A program made the translations under genes and the position numbers. From positions 124,001-188,000 of the forward strand of contig NZ_FXTH01000002.1 in assembly GCF_900182555.1 (NCBI RefSeq): DNA of 64,000 nt, read 5' to 3'. Origin of the DNA: Fodinibius sediminis (GTDB taxonomy: Bacteria > Bacteroidota > Rhodothermia > Balneolales > Balneolaceae). Positions 8,787-18,137 of the stretch are shown here, in pieces. A model generated the notes under the pieces. That model was not told the origin of the DNA. It worked only from the letters and a program-made list of their open reading frames with translations, and ran no database searches. The number at the start of each line of letters is the position of its first letter. Position 1 is the first letter of the stretch.

Positions 8787-10429
8787 AGTTTAATTACTTT
8801 ATGCTGATCAAACGTCTCCTGCTCATCCAGCGAGGCGAGCAGCTCATCCCAGATATCAAGGCCAAATTTGTTCATAAAATAGATAGCCGCAACCGATCGC
8901 TCCTGCAGGTTGTCGCGGGGAAACAGATTCTGCTTAATTCTTCGTATCCGGTTTAACTGAGTCTGATCCTGCTGCTTTACCGCACGATAGACCTTGCCTT
9001 TTAACTTGTCGAGTTCACCAAAATAAACGGCTGTAGCCTTTCCCGCTGCCCCTTCCAGTGTGGGGTCAACGGTGGCCACTTTCTTTTTCTTTGCCCGGGC
9101 CAGCTCGCCGACCTTCTCCTTCCATTCCGAAAAAATAGCTTCGATATCCATTTTCTCCGTATGCTCAACATAGGCTGCGTCGAGATCCTCAATACGATTG
9201 GCGTATTCATGAAATTCAAAGGGCAATTCATCAAATATACGGTCAACCGCCGGTTCAACAAGGGTCGCAGACAGGCGGGGATAGATTATGGGCATTTTTG
9301 CATCAAAGCGCGCATAAAGCTGTTTCATCTGCCCATAATAAGCGAGTTCTCCCGGCCCGGCCACATAACCAAGAGTTGGGATCAGCTTATCCTGCATAAT
9401 GGGCCGAAGAAAAACATTGGGTGAAAAAAGTTCCGGATTTTCCTCCACCTCCTGCAGCAGCTGTTCCCTCGTCCACTGATGCCCCTGCTCCGTGGCCCAC
9501 CCTTCGGTACTGGCGTTGATCTTCAGCCGGTTGCCTTCACCAGAAATATAAAAAAGGTTGGAATCATACAGGGTCACCTGCTGATGAAACTGTTCCTTCA
9601 TCCTGCCGGAGGGTCCTTCCAGTGCTTTCCGGATATCCTCTGCATCCTCAACAGACTGGTACACCACTCCTTTTACAAACTCTTTAATCCCCGGATCATT
9701 ACTTCCGGCCAGCACCAGTCCATGCCTGGAAAAAAGCCGGCTGATAAAATTGCCAAACGCCCCTGCATAGGTTGTGCCGGGGTAAAAACAATGATCCAGC
9801 AATTCCCAGACCGCCGATGAAAAATCAGTCTCATATAAATCAGATCGCATGGCATTGCGCAGCTGTTCAAGTTCACCGGGAATCTTCATCTCAGCAACCG
9901 GCGGCAGCGGAAATGAGCGGGAGGGCAGCTCATAGGTTTGCAGCTTGCCATCTCCAGGCGCATAAACCGAACGCACCTCTTCATAATCGTGATCTTCATC
10001 AGCAAGCCAAAAGACCGGGATGACCGGCCGATCAAGCTGAGCTTCCATCTGCCGGGCAATATGGATAACGCTAATCGTTTTTAGCACGGTATACAGCGGC
10101 CCGCCGTAGAGCCCCAGCTGTTGTCCCGTAACCACAGCCAGCGCGTCATCCTGCTGCAGGCGATCCAGGTTCTGCAGTGCATTCTCGTGAAGATCATAGG
10201 GATCGTTAAAAGCACGGAGAAGATCCGTCATTTGCCGGCGGTCTCCCCGATACTGGTGCTGTCGGGCTTTCGCTTCTATCTCCTCCCTGTCAAAGGGATT
10301 GTAGTCATAAAACGCATCGACCCGGGAAAAGTCTGAAATGTATGTTTTGAAAAGGCTGGAAAATGGAAGGTGTTCAAAAGACCTGTTTATTCTCTGCAAT
10401 GTTTTAACTTTTAAGCTTCTGGATTTCAT
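8783..10429 (-). CDS. bshC: Bacillithiol biosynthesis cysteine-adding enzyme BshC
   Basis: Last step of bacillithiol synthesis: adds cysteine to glucosamine-malate. The N-terminal HLPFSSLFKTYISDF and the VVTGQQLGLYGGPLYTVLKTI block are characteristic, as is PVFWLADEDHDYEE in the Rossmann-like core. A coiled-coil region follows (about residues 430-500). With the ATG at 10429 the protein is 548 residues and overlaps the upstream gene by 26 bases; a start at 10486 would overlap by 83 and adds a basic tail not seen in the family. BshA and BshB are not in the window. Confidence 0.92.
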   Translation of the reverse strand: MKSRSLKVKTLQRINRSFEHLPFSSLFKTYISDFSRVDAFYDYNPFDREEIEAKARQHQYRGDRRQMTDLLRAFNDPYDLHENALQNLDRLQQDDALAVVTGQQLGLYGGPLYTVLKTISVIHIARQMEAQLDRPVIPVFWLADEDHDYEEVRSVYAPGDGKLQTYELPSRSFPLPPVAEMKIPGELEQLRNAMRSDLYETDFSSAVWELLDHCFYPGTTYAGAFGNFISRLFSRHGLVLAGSNDPGIKEFVKGVVYQSVEDAEDIRKALEGPSGRMKEQFHQQVTLYDSNLFYISGEGNRLKINASTEGWATEQGHQWTREQLLQEVEENPELFSPNVFLRPIMQDKLIPTLGYVAGPGELAYYGQMKQLYARFDAKMPIIYPRLSATLVEPAVDRIFDELPFEFHEYANRIEDLDAAYVEHTEKMDIEAIFSEWKEKVGELARAKKKKVATVDPTLEGAAGKATAVYFGELDKLKGKVYRAVKQQDQTQLNRIRRIKQNLFPRDNLQERSVAAIYFMNKFGLDIWDELLASLDEQETFDQHKVIKL

Positions 10430-10976
10430 CACGCAGGCGCGCCGCTTTTTCATAGTTCTCGGTATCGATAGCCGTTTGGAGCTCACTCTCGAGTTTTTCC
10501 AGTTTGCTCATCTCCTCGCTTTGCTTCTGAGCTTTGGGCGTGGCCCCCAGCTCTCCCTCATGCTCGGTATCAGAGACGATACCCGCCTCATCCAGAATTT
10601 CACTGTCAACGTAAATCGCAGCGTCAAAACGTACGGCAAGAGCTATGGCATCACTGGGACGCGCATCCTGCTCCCGTTCATTACCATTGTCATCATAAAT
10701 GATCTTTGCAAAAAAGGTTCCTTCACTCAAATCATTAATAAATACCTGCTGCACTTCTGCGCCAAAGGCCTGGATCATATTTTTCAACAAATCGTGTGTC
10801 ATCGGACGCGGAGGCTTTATGTGCTCGAGCTCAAGTGCGATAGCCTGCGCCTCGAACGTACCGATAATTATGGGCAGTCGGCGGTTTCCGTGTTCTTCTG
10901 TAAGGATTAATGCGTAGGCTCCTCCGCTGCTGGGGCTGGTGGAGAGCCCTAAAATGTCCATCTTGATTTTATCCAA
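10404..10976 (-). CDS. Bifunctional nuclease (BFN/DUF151) domain protein with UVR motif
   Basis: The first 135 residues form a BFN/DUF151 domain (GLSTSPSSGGAYALIL, LPIIIGTFEAQAIALELE, RPSDAIALAVRFDAAIYV). Family members have been reported to have nuclease activity. The C-terminus ends in a UVR helical motif, LQTAIDTENYEKAARLRDEI, the UvrB-UvrC interaction motif also found in McsA-type proteins. The BFN plus UVR fusion is common in Bacteroidota-like genomes. It is the first gene of its minus-strand run and is divergent from the MTH938-like gene, with 155 bases between them for two promoters. Confidence 0.88.
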   Translation of the reverse strand: MDKIKMDILGLSTSPSSGGAYALILTEEHGNRRLPIIIGTFEAQAIALELEHIKPPRPMTHDLLKNMIQAFGAEVQQVFINDLSEGTFFAKIIYDDNGNEREQDARPSDAIALAVRFDAAIYVDSEILDEAGIVSDTEHEGELGATPKAQKQSEEMSKLEKLESELQTAIDTENYEKAARLRDEIQKLKS

Positions 10977-11131
10977 AGCTTTATCACTTACTTTTTTAAA
11001 TTCTTGATATGTACGAATACAAATTTACAGATTTTTCTTGTACCCGTAAACTTTATCGCACTTATTCTTAAACGGATTTCATCTGTACTTTGTTAGGTTG
11101 ATAAAGAGAATTAATAGGACGAGGTTGAGTT

Positions 11132-11506
11132 ATGATACAAAAAATAAAATCCCCCCAAATTAATTCCATCAAATGGGGAAAAATTTCAACGGGCGACGGG
11201 CACGAATACAAGGATGCCAAACTCTTTCCCGGCGGTTCGCGCGAATGGGACTGGAATGAAACGGGCACCCACCACCGTCCGGGCATCCAGCCGGCCGATG
11301 TGGAAGAACTGTTGCAGCACGGGGCTGAAGTCGTTGTCCTTTCCAGGGGCTTTCACGAACGGCTGCAGACAAGCAGAAAAACCGAAAATTATTTAAAAGA
11401 ACGGAACATTCCTTATCATGTACTGGAGACCGAAGCTGCAGTTCAAAAGTATAATCAGCTACGCGAAGAACAACCTGCAGGAGCTCTGATACACTCCACC
11501 TGCTAA
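11132..11506 (+). CDS. MTH938-like (AAMDC/NDUFAF3-type) protein
   Basis: A 124-residue protein of the MTH938 fold. Typical features are INSIKWGKISTGDGHEYKDAKLFPGG near the N-terminus and VVVLSRGFHERLQ in the middle. Eukaryotic relatives include the complex I assembly factor NDUFAF3. The gene lies 184 bases upstream of nuoA in the same direction, so a link to complex I is tempting but not shown. A GAGG ribosome binding site lies ten bases before the ATG. Confidence 0.75.
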   Translation: MIQKIKSPQINSIKWGKISTGDGHEYKDAKLFPGGSREWDWNETGTHHRPGIQPADVEELLQHGAEVVVLSRGFHERLQTSRKTENYLKERNIPYHVLETEAAVQKYNQLREEQPAGALIHSTC

Positions 11507-11630
11507 CCATTCAAGGGTGCCTGAAGGCCGAAAAACACCTGCTGTTTATAACCATTTTAAATAGTAAAACCCCTCGGTGGGCTGTATGTTTTGAATGTAA
11601 TATATCCTATATTCACTGCCTTAATTTCCA

Positions 11631-11659
11631 TTGACATTATGAACGTTGGCCCCTAATTT
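11631..11659 (+). promoter_or_regulatory. Candidate sigma-70-type promoter for the nuo operon
   Basis: A perfect TTGACA (11631-11636) is followed after 17 bases by TAATTT (11654-11659), 31 bases before the nuoA start. The -10 match is only partial, and the consensus promoter of this lineage is uncertain. Confidence 0.35.
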
Positions 11660-11690
11660 CCGACTGATTCAAATAAATTGATCTTAACCA

Positions 11691-12068
11691 ATGCTCTCTA
11701 ATTATATACCGATTATAATTCTGGGTGGAATTGCCATTGTTCTGGCCATTCTACTGATGACGCTTTCCAAAGTCCTGGGTCCCTCCCGCCCCAATAAAAC
11801 CAAGCTCCAACCCTATGAGAGCGGCATGGATCCGGTTGGAGAGGCAAAAGATCGCTATTCCATCAGTTTTTACCAGGTGGCCATCGCATTTATTATTTTT
11901 GACCTGGAAGTTGTCTTTATCTATCCCTGGGCGGTTCGTTTCCTCGACTTTGAGTTCGGAACGCTGGTTTCGATGATCGTCTTTATTTTAGAGCTTTTCG
12001 TCGGTCTTGTATACCTCATTAAAAAGGGTACACTAGACTGGGACATGAAAAAAGGAATGTTTAATTAA
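11691..12068 (+). CDS. nuoA: NADH-quinone oxidoreductase subunit A
   Basis: Small membrane subunit of complex I, 125 residues with three hydrophobic helices. The conserved loop is visible: LQPYESGMDPVGEAKDRYSI, followed by FYQVAIAFIIFDLEVVFIYPWA, whose acidic DLE motif is diagnostic. First gene of the nuoA-H run, preceded by a candidate promoter at 11631-11659. Confidence 0.96.
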   Translation: MLSNYIPIIILGGIAIVLAILLMTLSKVLGPSRPNKTKLQPYESGMDPVGEAKDRYSISFYQVAIAFIIFDLEVVFIYPWAVRFLDFEFGTLVSMIVFILELFVGLVYLIKKGTLDWDMKKGMFN

Positions 12069-12089
12069 TTTAATCTAGCCTGTAACTAT

Positions 12090-12572
12090 ATGGGTATTGA
12101 AAGTTCACTTGGTGATGGTTATTTCACCACAAAAATTGATTCTCTGACAAACTGGGCCCGCTCCAATGCTGCCTGGCCCATGCCGATGGGACTGGCCTGC
12201 TGTGCAATCGAAATGATGGCTTTTGCCGGCCCGAAGTACGATGCAGCCCGGTTTGGGTCAGAAGTGATGCGTTTTTCACCCCGCCAGAGCGATGTTATGA
12301 TTGTTGCAGGCTGGGTCAACTATAAGATGGCACATGCGATCCGTCGTATCTGGGACCAGATGCCCGATCCGAAGTGGTGTATCGCCATGGGCGCCTGCGC
12401 TTCTACGGGCGGCATGCATCGCTGCTACGGCGTTGTTCAGGGATGTGACAACTTCCTGCCGGTGGATGCCTATGTTTCGGGCTGTCCTCCCCGTCCTGAT
12501 GCCCTCTTGCATGCCCTGATGAAAATCCAGGACAAAATTCGCACTGAACACTCTGTAATGCTCGATACTTAA
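12090..12572 (+). CDS. nuoB: NADH-quinone oxidoreductase subunit B
   Basis: Carries the N2 iron-sulfur cluster that hands electrons to quinone. The cluster ligands are visible as GLACCAIEM (two adjacent Cys), MGACASTGG and [10 protein letters not shown]. The 160-residue length is normal for NuoB/PSST. It sits 21 bases after nuoA and one base before nuoC. Confidence 0.97.
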   Translation: MGIESSLGDGYFTTKIDSLTNWARSNAAWPMPMGLACCAIEMMAFAGPKYDAARFGSEVMRFSPRQSDVMIVAGWVNYKMAHAIRRIWDQMPDPKWCIAMGACASTGGMHRCYGVVQGCDNFLPVDAYVSGCPPRPDALLHALMKIQDKIRTEHSVMLDT

Positions 12573-12573
12573 T

Positions 12574-13086
12574 ATGGATTTAGAACTGTCTGAAACACTT
12601 CAAAATGTTGTCGATGGGCTGTCCGAGGATTTTACGGATTCGTTCATCGAGGTCTATCAGTCCTCCGGTGATACCTTCATTCGCGTGGAGGTGGATGCGA
12701 TCATTGATATTTGCCGATACCTGAAAAATGAGCATCATTTTATTTACCTTAGCGATGCCTTCGGCGTAGACCGCTTTACCTCCAATGAACGCTTCGAGGT
12801 CGTCTATAACCTGGTTTCCCTTCGCGCGCGCCAGCATCTTTTTGTAAAAGTACGCCTGCCGGAAGAAGGGCCGGTTCTTCCTTCAGTCACCGGGATCTGG
12901 AAATCGGCAAACTGGATGGAGCGTGAAATATACGACATGTTTGGGATCAGGTTCACAGGCCACCCCGATTTCCGCCGAATTTTCATGCCCGAGGATTTCG
13001 ACTACTACCCTCTTCGCAAAGAATTTCCACTGTTGGGTATTCCAGGTTCCATCGAATTGCCAAGCACAACGCCTGACCCCGAATAG
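12574..13086 (+). CDS. nuoC: NADH-quinone oxidoreductase subunit C
   Basis: Peripheral-arm 30 kDa subunit. The C-terminal signature WMEREIYDMFGIRFTGHPDF followed by RRIFMPEDFDYYPLRKEFPL is clear. At 170 residues it is a separate NuoC, not the NuoCD fusion found in E. coli. It starts one base after nuoB, so translation is probably coupled. Confidence 0.96.
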   Translation: MDLELSETLQNVVDGLSEDFTDSFIEVYQSSGDTFIRVEVDAIIDICRYLKNEHHFIYLSDAFGVDRFTSNERFEVVYNLVSLRARQHLFVKVRLPEEGPVLPSVTGIWKSANWMEREIYDMFGIRFTGHPDFRRIFMPEDFDYYPLRKEFPLLGIPGSIELPSTTPDPE

Positions 13087-13094
13087 TTATATTT

Positions 13095-14387
13095 ATGGAT
13101 ACAAAACGTCTCTCCAATCAATTTGAGCCAAAGTTCTTCAAGGAACACCAGGAAAAGCTGTATCAGGCCCTGGAAGACAAGCACACCACCGTCGAGATGA
13201 TGGACGAGGACGATCCGCTCAATACGAAGATGGTCCTTAATATGGGTCCTCAGCACCCGGCGACGCACGGAGTGCTCCGATTAATTCTTCAACTCAACGG
13301 TGAGCTTATTGAAAAAGCCAAGGTTGATGTCGGTTACCTTCACCGGGGAGTGGAGAAGATTGCCGAAAACAAAACATACCAGGAGTTCATGCCCTACACC
13401 GACCGCATGGACTACCTCTCCCCCTACAGCAATAACGTAGCCTTGTGTACGGCTGTCGAAAAAATCGCCAATGTTGAAGTACCCGAACGTGCGCATTACA
13501 TCCGGATGATCGGTTGTGAACTGGCACGGATTTCATCCCATTTAATTTGGCTCGGAACCATGGTAATGGATGCGGGAGCTGTCTCCTATTTTATCTGGGC
13601 ATTCAGAGAACGGGAAAAGCTGCTCGATATTTTTGATCAGCTCACCGGCCACCGCTTTACGGTATCTCATGCACGTATCGGCGGAGTGGCCAATGACATC
13701 ACGGATACGGCCATGGCCATGATTAAAGAATTTGTAAACACCTTCCCGAAGGAGCTCAAGGATTGGCACAAGACGCTCGACCGGAACCGTATTTTCTTTG
13801 ACCGTAACAGGGGCGTCGGTGTTTTGGATACGGAAGATGCCCTTGAAAGCGGGGCAACCGGACCTACCCTGCGGGGCTCGGGTTATGCCTATGATATTCG
13901 CACCGTTACCCCCTATGCGCGCTACGAGGAGGTGGAGTTTGAAGTCCCCACTCGCCTGGAAGGTGACAACCTGGCCCGCTACTATGTGCGCATGGAAGAG
14001 ATGCACGAAAGTATTCGCATCATCCGACAGTGCCTGGAGAAACTTCCCAAGGGTCCCGTACGAACCGACAATGCCAAGCAGGCCTACCCTTCCAAAGACG
14101 AAGTATATTATTCCATGGAAGGCATGATACATGACTTTATGATGACTGATACAGGCATCTGTCCGCCCGAAGGCGCTGAAGCTTATCACGCTGTTGAGGC
14201 CGCCAAGGGCGAACTGGGATATTATATTCAAAGTGACGGTTCAGGACATCCCTGGCGTATGAAAATAAACTCACCCTCCTTCAAGAATCTCCAAATTTTA
14301 GAACAGATTCTGGAAGGCGAGATGGTTGCAGATACCGTCGTAATCATTGGGGGCGTTGACCCCGTAATGGGAGAATGTGACAAATAA
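13095..14387 (+). CDS. nuoD: NADH-quinone oxidoreductase subunit D
   Basis: The 49 kDa subunit that forms the quinone pocket with NuoB. It shows GPQHPATHGVLRLIL with the conserved His, YLHRGVEKIAE, and the C-terminal end IIGGVDPVMGECDK with the conserved Asp-Pro. Length is 430 residues. It begins with an extra acidic N-terminal segment of about 40 residues before the core. Confidence 0.97.
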   Translation: MDTKRLSNQFEPKFFKEHQEKLYQALEDKHTTVEMMDEDDPLNTKMVLNMGPQHPATHGVLRLILQLNGELIEKAKVDVGYLHRGVEKIAENKTYQEFMPYTDRMDYLSPYSNNVALCTAVEKIANVEVPERAHYIRMIGCELARISSHLIWLGTMVMDAGAVSYFIWAFREREKLLDIFDQLTGHRFTVSHARIGGVANDITDTAMAMIKEFVNTFPKELKDWHKTLDRNRIFFDRNRGVGVLDTEDALESGATGPTLRGSGYAYDIRTVTPYARYEEVEFEVPTRLEGDNLARYYVRMEEMHESIRIIRQCLEKLPKGPVRTDNAKQAYPSKDEVYYSMEGMIHDFMMTDTGICPPEGAEAYHAVEAAKGELGYYIQSDGSGHPWRMKINSPSFKNLQILEQILEGEMVADTVVIIGGVDPVMGECDK

Positions 14388-14391
14388 TTTT

Positions 14392-14946
14392 ATGGCAGAA
14401 CAAGAACTAGCTTTTACACAAGAAGAATTAGACGAAATTGAACGGATTAAGGCCAAATTCCCAACCGACAAAGCGGCGACGCTCCGGGTCTTGTGGGTTG
14501 CACAAAACAAGTACGGTCATGTAAAGCCAGAAGTGCAAAACCTGGTGGCCGACACCCTGGAGGTTCCGCGATCTCACGTACACGGGGTAGCCAGCTTCTA
14601 TACCCAGTATTACAAGGAAGAGATGGGGAAGTTTGTACTTGATGTCTGTACCTGCCTGAGCTGTCAGCTCTGTGGAGGGTATGAGATACTGCACCACCTG
14701 GAGGATGAACTGGGTATCAAAGCCGGTGAAACCACCGATGATGGGCTGTTCAGCATCCAGGAGGTAGAATGCCTCGGGGCCTGTGGATATGCTCCCATGC
14801 TGCAAGTGACCAACGGGGTTTATGCCAACAACCTGACCAAGGAGAAAGTTGATAAACTCATTGAGAACCTGCGCAACGGCAACCTGCCTGAATTTGAATC
14901 GATGGTAATGCGTCAAAACGAAAAACGTAAGAAAGCGGTATCATAA
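14392..14946 (+). CDS. nuoE: NADH-quinone oxidoreductase subunit E
   Basis: The 24 kDa thioredoxin-like subunit with the N1a [2Fe-2S] cluster. The ligands are in DVCTCLSCQLCGG (C-x4-C) and CLGACGYAPM (C-x3-C). I start it at the ATG at 14392 (184 residues), five bases past the nuoD stop. A GTG at 14377 would overlap nuoD by 11 bases and is the alternative. nuoF follows two bases after the stop. Confidence 0.95.
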   Translation: MAEQELAFTQEELDEIERIKAKFPTDKAATLRVLWVAQNKYGHVKPEVQNLVADTLEVPRSHVHGVASFYTQYYKEEMGKFVLDVCTCLSCQLCGGYEILHHLEDELGIKAGETTDDGLFSIQEVECLGACGYAPMLQVTNGVYANNLTKEKVDKLIENLRNGNLPEFESMVMRQNEKRKKAVS

Positions 14947-14948
14947 TA

Positions 14949-16238
14949 ATGATTGAAGACTGGAAATCATACGAACCACTGCTCATCCCTGACATTCCGA
15001 ATCTTCATAAAATTGATGTCTACGAAGAAAACGATGGTTACAGCGCTCTTAGAACAGTGCTCAATGACCAGGAGAAATGGTCGCGCACGGATGTGACCAA
15101 TGAAGTGAAAGCAGCAAATATTCGCGGACGAGGCGGTGCCGGCTTTAATGCAGGGCTCAAATGGAGTTTTATGCCCGAACCGGATGATCGTCCCCGCTAC
15201 CTTGCCTGCAATGGTGATGAGTCGGAACCCGGAACCTTCAAAGACCGCAATATCTTTGAGTTTAACCCCCATATCTTTATCGAGGGTGCTTTGATCGCCG
15301 CCTACGCGATGTCCGTTGACACCATCTATGTCTACATACGCGGAGAATATATCGACTGGGTCCATATCCTGGAACAGGCTGTTGAAGAAGCCTACGACCG
15401 GGGGTACCTGGGAAAAGATATTCTGGGCAAAGGAATTGACATTGACCTACACGTCACCTACGGCGCCGGGGCTTACATCTGTGGAGAGGAAACGGGCATG
15501 CTCGAATCGCTGGAGGGCAAACGCGGTTACCCTCGTGTTAAACCGCCCTTCCCTGCCCAGAAAGGTCTCTGGGGAAATCCTACCACTATTAATAACATTG
15601 AAACGCTTGCCAATGTCCCGCTCGTAATCAACAACGGGGCCGAATGGTATCAATCCATTGGCGCAGAGGGACACAATGGACCTGTGCTATATGGCATTTC
15701 CGGACATGTGAATAAACCCGGTGTCTACGAGTACCCGGCGGGAATGTCTGTCGAAGATCTTATTTACGAAGTTGCCGGTGGTATCCGGGGCGGCAAAAAG
15801 CTGAAGGCACTTATTCCCGGTGGAACCTCAACCCCTGTGCTGCGCGCCGATCAGCTGGAAGGCGTAAGCATGGACTCCAACTCGCTGCGCGACGCCGGGT
15901 CCATGATGGGAACGGCCGGAATGGTGGTGATGGATGAGGATACGGATATGGTAGACCTGCTGTGGCGCATCAGCCATTTTTTCCATCACGAATCCTGTGG
16001 ACAGTGCACCCCCTGCCGGGAAGGAACCGGATGGCTCGAGAAGGTACTGCTCAAAATCAAGAACGGCGAAGGAGAAATCAAGGATCTCGACCTTTTGCTT
16101 GATGTCACCACCCAGATGGAAGGGCGTACCATCTGTGCTCTTGCTGATGCTGCGGCATGGCCTGTGCGACATACGATTAACCGGTTCAGGGATGAATTTG
16201 AAGCCCGCTGTAAGAAGTCGGTGCATGCAGTAGCATAA
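14949..16238 (+). CDS. nuoF: NADH-quinone oxidoreductase subunit F
   Basis: The NADH-oxidising subunit with FMN and the N3 [4Fe-4S] cluster. The FMN/NADH loops are RGRGGAGFNAGLKW and GAGAYICGEETGM, and the cluster ligands lie in ESCGQCTPCREGTGW plus a later Cys in GRTICALAD. Length is 429 residues. A 147-base gap with two hairpins separates it from nuoG, while the earlier nuo genes are almost contiguous. Confidence 0.97.
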   Translation: MIEDWKSYEPLLIPDIPNLHKIDVYEENDGYSALRTVLNDQEKWSRTDVTNEVKAANIRGRGGAGFNAGLKWSFMPEPDDRPRYLACNGDESEPGTFKDRNIFEFNPHIFIEGALIAAYAMSVDTIYVYIRGEYIDWVHILEQAVEEAYDRGYLGKDILGKGIDIDLHVTYGAGAYICGEETGMLESLEGKRGYPRVKPPFPAQKGLWGNPTTINNIETLANVPLVINNGAEWYQSIGAEGHNGPVLYGISGHVNKPGVYEYPAGMSVEDLIYEVAGGIRGGKKLKALIPGGTSTPVLRADQLEGVSMDSNSLRDAGSMMGTAGMVVMDEDTDMVDLLWRISHFFHHESCGQCTPCREGTGWLEKVLLKIKNGEGEIKDLDLLLDVTTQMEGRTICALADAAAWPVRHTINRFRDEFEARCKKSVHAVA

Positions 16239-16259
16239 GTACTGAGTTTTGTATCCTAT

Positions 16260-16362
16260 CCGGGATAAACGTTCAGATATCCCGGCAGTCGGGAGTGAAC
16301 ATACATATACCTTCATTGGTACAAATTCGAAATTTGGACATTACAGACGCCTTAATGCGTCT
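16260..16362 (+). other. Two hairpins in the nuoF-nuoG gap
   Basis: CCGGGATA (16260-16267) pairs perfectly with TATCCCGG (16278-16285) across a ten-base loop. Downstream, AGACGC (16345-16350) pairs with GCGTCT (16357-16362). Neither is followed by a T-run, so they are not classic terminators. They could mark an mRNA processing point or an attenuator within the operon. Confidence 0.45.
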
Positions 16363-16385
16363 CTGAATTCATAAACAGAAGATCG

Positions 16386-18122
16386 ATGCCTGAAGTATTT
16401 ATAGATAACGAACGTTACGAATTTGAAGGAGACCAGATGGCCCTCCAGTTCATCCTCGATCTGGGGATGGAGGTGCCTTTTTTCTGCTACCATCCCTCCA
16501 TGTCAATTCCGGCCAACTGTCGGCAGTGCATGGTTAAAGCCGGGCAGTATATAAAAGATCAGGAGACCGGGGAATATGAACTGGATGACGACGGAAATCG
16601 AAAGATTCGCTGGTTTCCCAAGATGCAGACTTCCTGTGCCCTTAAACTGTCCGATGGAATGGTTATTCAGACCCAGGAGACATCGGAAGAAGCCGAACGT
16701 GCACAAAAGGATACGCTTGAATTTCTGCTGATCAATCACCCGCTCGACTGCCCCATTTGCGACCAGGCCGGCGAGTGTCCGCTTCAGATTCAAACCTATA
16801 AATATGGACCTGAAGGCAGCCGCTTTGAAGTAAAGAAGGTTCACAAGCCCAAACGTGTGCAACTCGGACCACGAGTCACCCTTGACGCCGAGCGGTGCAT
16901 TAACTGTACAAGGTGCGTCCGTTTTGCCGATGAAATAAGTGGCAGCAAGCAGCTGACAATTGTTTCCCGGGGAGACAAAAATTATCCAATGACCGCTCCG
17001 TCGGAAACCTTCGACGATCCGTATTCCCTCAATACCGTTGACATATGCCCGGTCGGTGCCCTCACCTCTACCGATTTCAGGTTCAAGGCCCGGGTCTGGG
17101 AAATGAATCAGACCCCAAGCATTGACATTACCAACGGGAAGGGCTGCAATATAGATCTGTGGACCCGTGACAACGAAGTACTGCGCATTACTCCGCGTCA
17201 CAACAGTGAAGTCAATGATTACTGGATGCCCGATGAAGGACGTAAAGCATTTGAACAGTTTAACAACAACCGTGTATCCCGTCCGTCTGTCAAACTGGAC
17301 GGCGACAATCACTCCAATACCTCCTGGAATAACGCCATTGAAACTTTTGCCGAAGCCCTGGAGGCGCATGCCCCCCAGGAGCTGCTTCTAATTGGCAGCC
17401 CGCACGCCTCGGTTGAAGAAAATTATGCGTTCAATAAGTTTTTCAACCTGCTGGGTGCCTCAACCGCCAAATTCATCCCCCACCTCATCTCCGGCTACGG
17501 CGATGACTTTCTGATTACAGACGACCAGGCCCCCAACACCAATGGATGCCGTCTGATCAGTCTGGAAGAAACCGACAGTGCCGGAATCAAAACAGCAGTC
17601 GCTGAGGCTGAGGTGGTAATTATCCTCGCGGATGACCTGGTGGGACGCGAAGCTCTTTCCGCTGATGATTTGTCGGCTAAATATACCGTATCCCTGGCTA
17701 CCAACAAGACCCTGACAACCCGGGCTTCCGACCTGGTTATCCCTATTACCTGTGTGGCCGAGCATGCCGCCAGCTATGTGAATGTGGATGGACGCATACA
17801 GCGCTCTTTCCCTGCCAAGGAGACCAAATACACGAATCGCAGGCTGAACCTGGAGATGTCTGAAGGTCGTCTTGATCGATACGGGACCAATTTCGACAAC
17901 TGGGTCAAAGAAGAACATAAAATTGACTGCCTGCCGGCATGGGAATTCCTGAATCACCTGGCAGATCGGCTTGGACTGGAATTTCAGTATGATCATTCCC
18001 GGACCATCTTCGCCGAACTCAGTGACCAGATTGAATCACTTCGTGGTGTCACCTACGAACGGATGGATGATGAACAAGGCGTTCAGCTTCCCATCGAACA
18101 GAATGAAGTAACACAAGCGTAA
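16386..18122 (+). CDS. nuoG: NADH-quinone oxidoreductase subunit G (short form)
   Basis: Iron-sulfur subunit of the peripheral arm. Residues 1-100 are a [2Fe-2S] ferredoxin domain (PFFCYHPSMS, ANCRQCMV, QTSCAL). Next come the HPLDCPICDQAGECPLQ motif and the [4Fe-4S] ligands CINCTRCVRFADE and CPVGALTS. A molybdopterin-oxidoreductase-like domain with no cofactor site follows. At 578 residues it is much shorter than the roughly 900-residue E. coli protein; short forms are common in this part of the bacterial tree. Confidence 0.95.
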   Translation: MPEVFIDNERYEFEGDQMALQFILDLGMEVPFFCYHPSMSIPANCRQCMVKAGQYIKDQETGEYELDDDGNRKIRWFPKMQTSCALKLSDGMVIQTQETSEEAERAQKDTLEFLLINHPLDCPICDQAGECPLQIQTYKYGPEGSRFEVKKVHKPKRVQLGPRVTLDAERCINCTRCVRFADEISGSKQLTIVSRGDKNYPMTAPSETFDDPYSLNTVDICPVGALTSTDFRFKARVWEMNQTPSIDITNGKGCNIDLWTRDNEVLRITPRHNSEVNDYWMPDEGRKAFEQFNNNRVSRPSVKLDGDNHSNTSWNNAIETFAEALEAHAPQELLLIGSPHASVEENYAFNKFFNLLGASTAKFIPHLISGYGDDFLITDDQAPNTNGCRLISLEETDSAGIKTAVAEAEVVIILADDLVGREALSADDLSAKYTVSLATNKTLTTRASDLVIPITCVAEHAASYVNVDGRIQRSFPAKETKYTNRRLNLEMSEGRLDRYGTNFDNWVKEEHKIDCLPAWEFLNHLADRLGLEFQYDHSRTIFAELSDQIESLRGVTYERMDDEQGVQLPIEQNEVTQA

Positions 18123-18137
18123 ATACAAAATCATTAC

